Below are positions 1 through 7,007 of a DNA stretch of 9,809 nt, piece after piece. The stretch covers positions 1-9,809 of the forward strand of contig CAYPYI010000053.1 of the NCBI GenBank assembly GCA_964415085.1, written 5' to 3'. This DNA comes from CAYPYI01 sp964415085. Lineage in GTDB: Bacteria; Bacillota; Clostridia; Tissierellales; Tissierellaceae. The notes beneath the pieces were generated by a model. It made no database searches. It worked only from the letters and a program-made list of their open reading frames with translations, and was not told the origin of the DNA. Both the position numbers and the translations under genes were made by a program. Positions within the stretch are counted from its first letter, which is position 1; each line of letters begins with the position of its first letter.

Positions 1-162
1 ATTTTTTATATTGTATTTTTCTGCTCTTTGTAAAGCATATGCATCTTTTTTATTTGAAACTACAAGCTTAACCTGTCCATTAATATTTGAATTTTCACAA
101 TTATCAATTATAGCTTGTAGGTTACTTCCTCCTCCAGATGCTAATACACATATATTTAGCAT
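1..162 (-). CDS. purN: Phosphoribosylglycinamide formyltransferase, 5' part only
   Basis: Folate-dependent GAR transformylase, the third step of de novo purine synthesis: it moves the formyl group of 10-formyl-tetrahydrofolate onto GAR in the cytoplasm. Only the first 54 codons lie in the window; the rest runs off the left edge. The start MLNICVLASGGGSNLQAI is the family's N-terminal beta strand plus the glycine-rich GxGSNLQAI phosphate-binding loop (residues about 8-17), followed by a VSNKKDAYAL segment that matches E. coli PurN. The ATG at 160-162 follows GAAGGAG with a 7-base spacer. The gene overlaps the last 7 bases of purM, so the two are probably translationally coupled. The catalytic Asn-His-Asp residues lie outside the window, so intactness cannot be judged. 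Confidence 0.95.
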   Translation of the reverse strand, partial: MLNICVLASGGGSNLQAIIDNCENSNINGQVKLVVSNKKDAYALQRAEKYNIKN

Positions 163-1181
163 AATACTACTCCTTCACTACCTTTAGATATATTTCCTAA
201 AACATAGTATTTCTCATCTATCTCTTCTAGATATTTAGAAACTTCTTCTTTATCACTTTCTTTTATTACAAAAATCATTCCAACACCCATATTAAAAGTA
301 GAATACATTTCTTTTTTGTTTATATTACCCCACTCTTGTAGTAAATCAAAAATTACTGGTGTATCTATTACCTTAGTATCTATATTTGCTTGTAAACCTT
401 CTGGTAACATTCTTGGAATATTCTCATAAAATCCACCGCCTGTAATATGAGAGATCCCTTTTATATCAAATCTCTCTATTAAATTAAGCATAGGATATGT
501 ATATATTCTTGTTGGTGTTAATAATTCTTCTAAAATTGTTTTATCAAGTTTTTCTATATATGAGTCTTTATCAAAATTCATTTTATCAAATACTATTTTT
601 CTTACCAAAGAATAACCATTACTATGAATTCCTGAAGATGGAAGTCCTATAAGAATATCCCCATCTTCTATATTATTTCCAGTTATTATCTTACTCTTTT
701 CTACAACTCCAACTGCAAATCCTGCTATATCATATTCGTCATTAGTATAAAAACCAGGCATTTCTGCTGTTTCTCCACCTATCAGTGAGCATTTTCCTTT
801 TATACAACCATTAGATACACCTTTTACTACATCTGCCATTTTTTCAGGCACTAATTTACCTGTAGCTATATAATCTAAGAAAAATAGTGGTTTTGCTCCT
901 TGACAAATAATATCATTAACACACATTGCAACTGCATCTTCACCTATTGTATCGTGTTTATCTAAGAAAAATGCTATCTTAAGCTTAGTTCCAACTCCAT
1001 CCGTTCCTGAAACTAATACAGGCTCTTTTAAGTTGTTATCTAGCTGATATAAACCTGAAAAACCACCTAATTGTGATAATACATTTTTACTATGAGTCTT
1101 CTTTATATGTTCTTTTATTAAACTTACTTGTTTATAACCAGCTTCCTTATCTACACCTGCATCTTTATAAGTTAAAGACAT
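156..1181 (-). CDS. purM: Phosphoribosylformylglycinamidine cyclo-ligase (AIR synthetase)
   Basis: Converts FGAM plus ATP to AIR, the step directly after PurL. The 341-residue protein is full length for the family and belongs to the same ATP-binding superfamily as the PurL synthetase halves. Visible motifs in order: YKDAGVD near 5-11, SGTDGVGTKL at 58-67, CVNDI at 87-91, DYIATGKL at 103-110, GGETAEMPGFY at 135-145, GLPSSGIHSNGYSLVRK at 179-195, HITGGGFYENIPRML at 245-259 and FNMGVGMI at 296-303. No key residue looks lost. An in-frame extension up to 1256 exists, but the ATG at 1179-1181 is chosen because a strong AAGGAGGA site precedes it and the protein then begins with the family-typical MSLTYKDAGV. 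One base separates it from the purF stop codon, and its 3' end overlaps purN. Confidence 0.97.
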   Translation of the reverse strand: MSLTYKDAGVDKEAGYKQVSLIKEHIKKTHSKNVLSQLGGFSGLYQLDNNLKEPVLVSGTDGVGTKLKIAFFLDKHDTIGEDAVAMCVNDIICQGAKPLFFLDYIATGKLVPEKMADVVKGVSNGCIKGKCSLIGGETAEMPGFYTNDEYDIAGFAVGVVEKSKIITGNNIEDGDILIGLPSSGIHSNGYSLVRKIVFDKMNFDKDSYIEKLDKTILEELLTPTRIYTYPMLNLIERFDIKGISHITGGGFYENIPRMLPEGLQANIDTKVIDTPVIFDLLQEWGNINKKEMYSTFNMGVGMIFVIKESDKEEVSKYLEEIDEKYYVLGNISKGSEGVVLC

Positions 1182-1182
1182 T

Positions 1183-2532
1183 TTATTCCTCCTTTTTAAT
1201 TGGATACTCTCCTGTAAAACATCCCTTACAAAACTGATCTTTCTCTCCTGCAGCATTTAACATATTCTCAACTGATATATATCTTACTGAATCTGCATTT
1301 ATTATTTCTTCTATTTCTTTTATTTCTTTATTATAGGCTATTAAATTTTCTTTATCTGGAGTATCCATTCCTAAATGGCATGAACTTATTACCTTAGGTG
1401 AGCTTACTCTTACATGTACCTCTTTTGCTCCAGCTTCTTTTAACATTTGAACTGTTCTTTTCATAGTTGTTCCTCTTATTATAGAATCATCAACTAAAAT
1501 CACTTTTTTTCCATCTATATTTTCTCTTAAAATATTTAGTTTAATTTTAACTCCACGTTCTCTTAATTCTTTTGTAGGTTGTATAAAAGTTCTACCCACA
1601 TATCTATTTTTTATTATTCCCTCAGCATAAGGAATCTTTGATGCTTCTGCATATCCTATTGCAGCTACAATTCCTGAATCAGGTGCTCCTATTACTATAT
1701 CTGCATCAACTGGATGTTCTTTCGCTAAAAGCCTTCCTGCTTCTATCCTTGATAAATATATGCTAGCACCATCTACTAAACTATCTGGTCTTGCAAAATA
1801 AATAAGTTCGAATAAGCATAATTTACGATTCTCTTTTTCATCTATCATGCTACTTTTTAATCCTTCATTATCAATAACAACTATCTCACCTGGTTTTACA
1901 TCTCTTAAGAATTTTGCACCCATTGTATCAAAAGCACATGTTTCAGATGATAGAACATATCCATTCTCTAGTTTTCCTATTGATAATGGTTTAATTCCTA
2001 AAGGATCTCTTATTCCAATAAGTTTTTCAGTTGTCATTAAAGTCAAGGCATATGAACCCTTTATATTACTTAAAGCTTTTTTAATTGCCTCAGTTAAATC
2101 TCCATTATGTTCTTTAGCAATTATATTAGCTATTAATTCCGCATCTAAATCTGATTGGAAGATACTTCCTGTATCTTCCAGTTCATTTCTTAATTTATTA
2201 TAATTTACAATATTACCATCATGAGCTAAAGCTAAGGCACCTCTTTTATAACCTACTACAAGTGGTTCTATATTTTTAGCATTTACTCCTTCTCCTTTAA
2301 AGGCATATCTAACTTGACCTATACCAATATTTCCTCTTAATCCATCCATAATATCTTCTGGAAATACCTCATGTACTAGACCATTATCTTTAAAGTAATC
2401 TATAAATCCATTATTATTAACTGCTATACCACAACTTACCTGACCCCTATGTTGTAAACCATAAAGTCCGTAATAAATAAATCTTGAAACATTTTTCATA
2501 TCTGAAGTATATACACCAACAACACCGCTCAA
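1183..2532 (-). CDS. purF: Amidophosphoribosyltransferase with a degenerate glutaminase site
   Basis: First committed step of purine synthesis: PRPP plus an amino donor gives phosphoribosylamine. The 449-residue protein has an N-terminal Ntn glutaminase domain (about 1-230) and a C-terminal phosphoribosyltransferase domain. The transferase half looks intact, with PDSG at 284-287, KNRYVGRTFIQP at 308-319 and the PRPP loop VILVDDSIIRGTT at 344-356. Four cysteines (239, 385, 435, 438) match the 4Fe-4S ligands of the B. subtilis enzyme. The glutaminase half is altered: the residue after the initiator is Ser2 (AGC), not the essential Cys nucleophile; the oxyanion-hole Asn is Asp105 (AHDGN for AHNGN); and the GHVRY segment reads GQVRY. 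Arg29, Arg75, Gly106 and Asp130 remain. There is no propeptide. The TTG start is the only reasonable one: a TAA sits in frame 12 bases upstream and AAGGGGGA lies 6 bases before it. Inferred activity is ammonia-dependent amidation; a Ser nucleophile is the alternative. Confidence 0.95.
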   Translation of the reverse strand: MSGVVGVYTSDMKNVSRFIYYGLYGLQHRGQVSCGIAVNNNGFIDYFKDNGLVHEVFPEDIMDGLRGNIGIGQVRYAFKGEGVNAKNIEPLVVGYKRGALALAHDGNIVNYNKLRNELEDTGSIFQSDLDAELIANIIAKEHNGDLTEAIKKALSNIKGSYALTLMTTEKLIGIRDPLGIKPLSIGKLENGYVLSSETCAFDTMGAKFLRDVKPGEIVVIDNEGLKSSMIDEKENRKLCLFELIYFARPDSLVDGASIYLSRIEAGRLLAKEHPVDADIVIGAPDSGIVAAIGYAEASKIPYAEGIIKNRYVGRTFIQPTKELRERGVKIKLNILRENIDGKKVILVDDSIIRGTTMKRTVQMLKEAGAKEVHVRVSSPKVISSCHLGMDTPDKENLIAYNKEIKEIEEIINADSVRYISVENMLNAAGEKDQFCKGCFTGEYPIKKEE

Positions 2533-2538
2533 GAAAAG

Positions 2539-2546
2539 TCCCCCTT
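2539..2546 (-). promoter_or_regulatory. Ribosome binding site fixing the TTG start of purF
   Basis: AAGGGGGA lies 6 bases before the TTG at 2530-2532. An in-frame TAA directly precedes this site, so no upstream start could add a propeptide or supply a cysteine. This matters because the residue after the initiator is serine where the PurF nucleophile cysteine is expected. Confidence 0.85.
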
Positions 2547-2565
2547 ATTAATAACTAATTTTAAA

Positions 2566-3045
2566 TTAATTATTTAATTCTTCGTTCATTTTTTCTACTT
2601 CATCTGCTAGTTGTTTTTTATATTCTTTTAGTTTTCCTCTTAAAATATCATATTTAATAGATAAAATTTGTACTGCTAAAAGTCCTGCATTTTCTCCACC
2701 GTCTATTGCTACAGTTGCTACTGGAACTCCTTTTGGCATTTGTACAACTGATAAAAGTGAATCTAATCCATCAATTGTTGATGACTTAGCTGGAATTCCT
2801 ATTACTGGAAGTGTTGTTATACCTGCTAAAACACCTGCTAAATGAGCTGCCTTGCCTGCAATTGCAATAATTACTTCAATTCCATTTTCTTCTGCATTTT
2901 TCGCAAATTCAAATGCTTTATATGGTGTTCTATGTGCTGATATTACTTTTACCTCATAATCTACATCAAAATCTTCTAAAATTCTAATAGTTTTATCAGC
3001 TATTTTCTTATCAGATATACTTCCCATAACTATGCTAACTTTCAT
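2566..3045 (-). CDS. purE: N5-carboxyaminoimidazole ribonucleotide mutase, class I
   Basis: Interconverts N5-CAIR and CAIR in the middle of the purine pathway; the class I fold forms a cytoplasmic octamer. The 159-residue length is normal. Motifs: MGSISD at 7-12, SAHRTP at 36-41 (class II enzymes usually have SAHK), an AxAGKAAHLAG loop around 61-71 with the conserved His68, PVIGIP at 80-85 and GLDSLLSVVQMPKGVPVATVAI at about 93-114. In E. coli the loop reads GGAAHLPG, so Lys65 and Ala70 replace Gly and Pro; I believe this occurs in other anaerobes, but I cannot check. No purK, which makes the N5-CAIR substrate, and no purC are adjacent in this window. The ATG follows AGGGGGA with a short spacer. 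The gene starts 14 bases after purL and is followed by a 33-base gap to purF. Confidence 0.96.
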   Translation of the reverse strand: MKVSIVMGSISDKKIADKTIRILEDFDVDYEVKVISAHRTPYKAFEFAKNAEENGIEVIIAIAGKAAHLAGVLAGITTLPVIGIPAKSSTIDGLDSLLSVVQMPKGVPVATVAIDGGENAGLLAVQILSIKYDILRGKLKEYKKQLADEVEKMNEELNN

Positions 3046-3050
3046 ATTTA

Positions 3051-3057
3051 TCCCCCT
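3051..3057 (-). promoter_or_regulatory. Ribosome binding site of purE
   Basis: AGGGGGA lies 5 bases before the ATG at 3043-3045 and falls in the short gap after the purL stop codon. Like the sites of purL and purF, it has five G residues where AGGAGG is canonical, giving a G-U pair with the 16S tail. Confidence 0.8.
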
Positions 3058-3059
3058 AT

Positions 3060-6000
3060 TTATTTAAAGTAGTTTACACCAGATTTTACTATTTTACTTA
3101 AAGATTTAACATTTACATTTTTATATAAATCCTCATCCATTCTATCTATTGAAGTTAAACATCCTATAACTCTACCTGATGAACTTGTTAAACTTTCAAT
3201 ATTTAATTCAGATCCTGTTAAGTTTTCATTTGCAAATTGTGTTGCTACTTGTTTATTGTTAAAACTATCATTATTAGTTATAACAACTCTTCCATATCTT
3301 GTTGCTAGGGCTGATGAATATTCATCCCCTACCTCCATAAGACTTAACCATGGAGATAAATTAGAGTTAACCTTAATATCAACTATTTGAGATATAAATT
3401 TATTATTAATATTTTCTACTATTTTAAAGTCACCATCAATATATCCAGAACGTAGAAGAGATTCAAATCCATTTCCTACACCTATCATTAACCCGTCTTC
3501 TTCATTTAAAAATTTATCTATAGCTTCTTTAATTATTTTGTTATTTAATATAATATCTAGTAAGACTCCTCCACCATCTGGTTGATTTCCATAAACTTCT
3601 CCGTCTGGAAGAGCTATAATATTTACATTTTCTATATTGTTTTTTAAATCTATAAATGATTTTTCAATTTCTTCTTTACTATTTGTTTTAAAAACATATT
3701 CTATTACTTCACAGTCTTCTTTTAAAAATTCATCTTTTAATGAATATTCACCATGAGTCCCTGGAAGTATTGGTATTAAAACCTTTACTTTTTCAGTCTT
3801 TTTATTAGCCTGTAAAACACTACCATCATTATAAGTTATATCTTTTTCTATGTTTTCAAAGTAATTTTTACTTTCTTTGAAAATATTCTTTAATGGTTTT
3901 TCAGATGATAATATTAAACTTTCTAAAGAAACAATTTCATCTTGAATTTTTATTACTTCATTTTCCACAGTTTTTCCAAGATCTATAAATTCAATATCTT
4001 TAAGAATATCTTTTACCTTTTCCATATCCTTTACTTCTAAAATAATTGAACCTAAATAATTTTTAAATAGATCAAATTCTATATTTTCATTAAATTCAAA
4101 TCCTATTTTATTACCTAGTGACATTTCAATAATACTTCTTGCTACCCCGCCCTTTTTCACAGAATGAGCAGACAAGATTGATTTTTCTTTATTTAATTTA
4201 TCTACAGCTTCATATTTATCTTTTAAATCTTCTAAATCAATTAAGAAGTTATCATCAAGTTTTGATTTTAGTAATATTACTGAAGAATTTATATTTTTAA
4301 ATTCATTAGTTATAATTTTATTTATTTTACTTGGAGCCACCGCAAAACTTATTAGCGTAGGTGGAACATCAATATTTTCAAATGAACCACTCATACTATC
4401 TTTACCACCTATTGCTGCTATATTAAAGTTTCTTTGTATTTCATATGCTCCCAATAATGCTGCTAGAGGTTTACCCCATTTTTCCTTAATATTATCTAAT
4501 CTTTCAAAATATTCCTGAAAACTTAGCCTAATATCTTTATAATCTCCACCTAGACTTACTACTTTTGCAACCGACTCTAATACAGCATAATATCCTGCAT
4601 GGAATGGACTTATTTTTCCAACTTCTGGATCATATCCATGAGTCATTATTGAACAAGTATTTGTTTTTCCATTTAAGACTGGAATTCTTCCAACCATTCC
4701 CTCTGCTGGAGTTAATCTATATTTTCCACCATAAGGCATAATTACACTTGTTTTTCCTACCGTATTGTCAAAATTTTCAACAAGATTTCTCTGACTAGCT
4801 ATATTAATATCTTTCATTAGATTATTAAGCTTGTCATTAAAATTACTTCCTTCAATATCAGTCTTAATTTCTTCTTTTGGTTGTAATATTTTTATTTTAG
4901 TTTCTTTTTCCGCACCATTAGTATCTAAGAAACTTCTTTTTATATTAACAATTTCTTTATCTTTATAGTACATATTTAATACTTTTTCTTCTTTTATAAC
5001 TCCTACAGTAGTTGCTTCTAAATCTTCTTTTAGTGCTTCTTGTAAAAATCTTTCTTCATCTTCTTTTGCAACAACTACTGCCATTCTTTCTTGAGATTCA
5101 GATAAAGCAATTTCCGTTGGATTTAAACCTTCATATTTAAGAGGTACTTTATCTAAGAAAATATCTATTCCATCTGCTAACTCCCCTATAGCTACTGATA
5201 CTCCACCAGCACCAAAGTCATTACAGATTTTAATCATACTTGATACTTCTTTTTTTCTGAATAATCTTAATATTTTTCTTTCTATTAATGGATTACCTTT
5301 TTGTACTTCTGATCCACTTGATTCTAATGAGTCCTCAGTATGTCCTTTTGATGAACCTACTGCTCCTCCTAAACCATCCTTACCTGTTCTTCCACCTACT
5401 AGTATTACTACATCTGTAGGTTCTGCCTGAGCTCTTAAGACATTCTCTTTTGGAGCCGCTGCAACTAATGCTCCACATTCTAATCTTTTTGCAACAAAAC
5501 CATCATCATAGTATTCTCTTACATAACCTGTAGCACTTCCTATTTGATTTGCATATGAACTATATCCTTTCATTGCATTTTGAGTAATATATCTTTGTGG
5601 TAATTTACCTTCTAATGTTCTTTCAAACTTTTCATTAGGATCTTTACTACCTGTTATTCTCATAGCTTGGTATACATATGATCTACCAGATAATGGATCT
5701 CTAATAGCTCCTCCTAAACAGGTTGCTGCTCCACCAAATGGTTCTATTTCTGTTGGATGATTATGTGTTTCATTTTTAAACATTAATAACCATTTTTCAT
5801 ATTTTCCGTCTATATCAACATCAATTTCGATACTGCATGCATTTACCTCATCAGTTACTTCCTTATTAGTTAATATACCCTCTTTAACTTGTTCTTTCAT
5901 ATTAATTGTTGCTAAATCCATTAATGTAACATTTCTAGTTTGCGTTTTTTTACCATATACATTTTCTCTTGATTTTAAATAGTTATCTATAGCTTCTTCA

Positions 6001-6734
6001 AATATTTTTTTATATTTTCCATCTTCTATAACTATTTCTGTTATCTTTGTCATAAATGTTGTATGTCTACAATGATCTGACCAATAAGTATCTATTAGTT
6101 TTAATTCCGTAATAGTCGGATCTTTATTTTCTTTTTTATAGTATTCTCTACATAGTTTTAAATCATCAATGTCAAGTCCTAGTTCATATTCTTTCTTCAT
6201 TTTTTCAATTTCTAATGTAGTAAAATCTTTAAATCCTTTTATTACTTCAACATCCATATCTGATTTTTCCATAAATGGTTTAATTATTTCTGTTAATTTT
6301 ATTTCCTTTTTTTCAATTGGATTTATATAATATTTTTTTATTATATCTAGTTCTTTTTTATTTATACCGGATATGCTTATAATCTGTGAATGTTTAATTA
6401 TTATCTCTCTATCTAGTAAAAACTTATTTGCTAGATCATTTACTATATCTTCTTTTTGATTGTACTGGCTACTTAAAAATTTAACTCTAAAGAATTCTTC
6501 ATCCTTATTAAATCTTACTCTTTCATAACATTTATTAATTTGTTTATCATATAAAACATTCTCTACAACTAAATCTTTCTCATTATCTTTTGTGTCGTAA
6601 AAGTCATACACATCAATAATCCTTACTTTTTTTGCACTTTTAATAGCTAAATAATTATTAATTTCCTCTAGTAACTCGTTACTTTCTACTTGGTACTCTG
6701 GTTTTTTCTCAACAAATATTCTTGAAGTTTTCAA
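3060..6734 (-). CDS. purL: Single-chain FGAM synthase with a glutaminase domain lacking its catalytic triad
   Basis: Converts FGAR, ATP and an amino donor to FGAM, the step before PurM. The 1224-residue chain has the large single-chain layout: an N-terminal PurS-like region (about 1-150), a linker region with DTYWSDHCRHTTFMT at 215-229, two AIR-synthetase-like halves and a C-terminal class I glutaminase domain (about 980-1224). The synthetase parts look sound: ETHNHPTEIEPFGGAATC at 322-339, CNDFGAGGVSVAIGELADG at 504-522, THGYDPEVGKISPFHAGYYA at 698-717 and GGKDSMSGSF at 776-785. The glutaminase domain does not: the nucleophile motif GxCNG is GVGNG, with Gly1087 for Cys; the His-x-Glu motif (HSER or HPER) is SIDR, with Ser1195 and Asp1197; SHGEGR is TRYGR at 1145-1149; PGTNCE is PGTHGE. 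The inferred enzyme uses ammonia. The TTG start at 6732-6734 follows AGGGGG by 6 bases, and an in-frame TAA lies upstream. Confidence 0.96.
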   Translation of the reverse strand: MKTSRIFVEKKPEYQVESNELLEEINNYLAIKSAKKVRIIDVYDFYDTKDNEKDLVVENVLYDKQINKCYERVRFNKDEEFFRVKFLSSQYNQKEDIVNDLANKFLLDREIIIKHSQIISISGINKKELDIIKKYYINPIEKKEIKLTEIIKPFMEKSDMDVEVIKGFKDFTTLEIEKMKKEYELGLDIDDLKLCREYYKKENKDPTITELKLIDTYWSDHCRHTTFMTKITEIVIEDGKYKKIFEEAIDNYLKSRENVYGKKTQTRNVTLMDLATINMKEQVKEGILTNKEVTDEVNACSIEIDVDIDGKYEKWLLMFKNETHNHPTEIEPFGGAATCLGGAIRDPLSGRSYVYQAMRITGSKDPNEKFERTLEGKLPQRYITQNAMKGYSSYANQIGSATGYVREYYDDGFVAKRLECGALVAAAPKENVLRAQAEPTDVVILVGGRTGKDGLGGAVGSSKGHTEDSLESSGSEVQKGNPLIERKILRLFRKKEVSSMIKICNDFGAGGVSVAIGELADGIDIFLDKVPLKYEGLNPTEIALSESQERMAVVVAKEDEERFLQEALKEDLEATTVGVIKEEKVLNMYYKDKEIVNIKRSFLDTNGAEKETKIKILQPKEEIKTDIEGSNFNDKLNNLMKDINIASQRNLVENFDNTVGKTSVIMPYGGKYRLTPAEGMVGRIPVLNGKTNTCSIMTHGYDPEVGKISPFHAGYYAVLESVAKVVSLGGDYKDIRLSFQEYFERLDNIKEKWGKPLAALLGAYEIQRNFNIAAIGGKDSMSGSFENIDVPPTLISFAVAPSKINKIITNEFKNINSSVILLKSKLDDNFLIDLEDLKDKYEAVDKLNKEKSILSAHSVKKGGVARSIIEMSLGNKIGFEFNENIEFDLFKNYLGSIILEVKDMEKVKDILKDIEFIDLGKTVENEVIKIQDEIVSLESLILSSEKPLKNIFKESKNYFENIEKDITYNDGSVLQANKKTEKVKVLIPILPGTHGEYSLKDEFLKEDCEVIEYVFKTNSKEEIEKSFIDLKNNIENVNIIALPDGEVYGNQPDGGGVLLDIILNNKIIKEAIDKFLNEEDGLMIGVGNGFESLLRSGYIDGDFKIVENINNKFISQIVDIKVNSNLSPWLSLMEVGDEYSSALATRYGRVVITNNDSFNNKQVATQFANENLTGSELNIESLTSSSGRVIGCLTSIDRMDEDLYKNVNVKSLSKIVKSGVNYFK

Positions 6735-6740
6735 AATATA

Positions 6741-6746
6741 CCCCCT
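6741..6746 (-). promoter_or_regulatory. Ribosome binding site fixing the TTG start of purL
   Basis: AGGGGG sits 6 bases before the TTG at 6732-6734. The site lies about 12 bases after the riboswitch terminator hairpin, so the hairpin itself does not cover it; control is therefore expected at transcription rather than at ribosome access. Confidence 0.8.
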
Positions 6747-6757
6747 ATAAACAAGTT

Positions 6758-6805
6758 AAAGCCCAGTCGGATAGGTTTAAAGTGAAACCTACCCGACTGG
6801 GCTTT
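6758..6805 (-). terminator. Long hairpin terminator at the end of the pur leader
   Basis: A 21-pair stem (including AAA/TTT at the base) with a single G-U pair, arms at 6785-6805 and 6758-6778 and a 6-base loop CACTTT at 6779-6784. The GC-rich part is GCCCAGTCGGGTAGG against CCTATCCGACTGGGC. The run of T after it is short (TTTAA), weaker than the usual tract, so termination efficiency is uncertain. The first bases of the 5' arm (GCCC at 6799-6802) are also the conserved 3' end of the ykkC-family aptamer, so ligand binding there should compete with the hairpin. Read on the opposite strand the hairpin is followed by TTTTATCCC, but no gene on that strand needs it. Confidence 0.85.
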
Positions 6806-6882
6806 TATCCCTTCGGTGTAATACTATCTAAAGTATCTGTATCGCTCGGTCCAGCAAGTTTCCTTCGGAACCCTAGATACAC
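6799..6882 (-). ncRNA. ykkC-family riboswitch aptamer, probably PRPP-sensing (subtype 2b)
   Basis: Conserved ykkC-class blocks appear in order: TATCTAGGGTTCCG at about 6866-6879, CTGGACCGAGCGATAC at about 6839-6854, a hairpin AGATACT-TTAGAT-AGTATT at about 6820-6838, then ACACCGAAGGGATAAAAGCC ending near 6800. GTATC at 6876-6880 can pair with GATAC at 6839-6843. The family includes guanidine, ppGpp, PRPP and nucleoside diphosphate sensors. PRPP is inferred from the position before purine genes and directly behind a guanine aptamer, an arrangement known for tandem guanine-PRPP riboswitches; I could not place the single base that separates PRPP from ppGpp binders. PRPP binding is expected to turn the operon on by holding the bases that begin the terminator. 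Boundaries are approximate. Confidence 0.85.
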
Positions 6883-6887
6883 TTTCA

Positions 6888-6954
6888 CTCATAGTAAAAT
6901 AGTTTACGGCTATTTTGTAGAAACTTCTTATCCCTATCATAAGAACTATATGAG
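6888..6954 (-). ncRNA. Guanine riboswitch aptamer (purine riboswitch)
   Basis: All parts of the purine aptamer can be drawn. P1 is CTCATA (6949-6954) with TATGAG (6888-6893). P2 is TCTTAT with ATAAGA around a 7-base loop GATAGGG. The J2/3 core reads AGTTTCTAC, as in the xpt riboswitch. P3 is AAAATAG with CTATTTT around the loop CCGTAAA; the GG of L2 and CC of L3 can make the usual loop-loop contact. The specificity base between P3 and P1 (position 74 in xpt numbering, here 6894) is C, which selects guanine or hypoxanthine over adenine, and the core U51 is kept, arguing against the deoxyguanosine variant. Guanine binding is expected to lower pur expression. Confidence 0.95.
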
Positions 6955-6978
6955 CTTATCATTTAATTTTACATCTAA

Positions 6979-7007
6979 ATAGTAACAATCAAATGCTTAA
7001 TTGTCAA
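6979..7007 (-). promoter_or_regulatory. Sigma-A type promoter for the pur operon
   Basis: A perfect -35 box TTGACA (7002-7007) and a -10 box TACTAT (6979-6984) are separated by 17 bases. Transcription should begin near 6972, giving a leader of roughly 235 bases that holds both aptamers and the terminator. The -35 box overlaps the last hydA codons and stop. A short dyad TGCTT/AAGCA flanks the -35 box, but there is no clear operator. Confidence 0.85.

Noticed and set aside
1182..1256. N-terminal extension of purM by 25 residues
   Set aside because: It overlaps the purF 3' end in another frame, lacks family similarity, and the ATG at 1181 has a strong ribosome binding site and begins with the standard PurM N-terminus.
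2431..2433. Cys34 of PurF as an alternative nucleophile
   Set aside because: Ntn hydrolases need the nucleophile at the processed N-terminus. Cys34 lies in the HRGQxxxGI region, where Cys or Ala is normal, and no processing site precedes it.
6888..6954. Adenine or 2'-deoxyguanosine specificity of the purine aptamer
   Set aside because: The specificity base is C, not U, which excludes adenine, and the core TTTCTAC segment is unchanged, so guanine is the best fit.
6722..6982. Plus-strand open frame of 86 codons over the leader
   Set aside because: It is antisense to the riboswitches and terminator, has no ribosome binding site, and its open frame follows from the structured RNA on the other strand.
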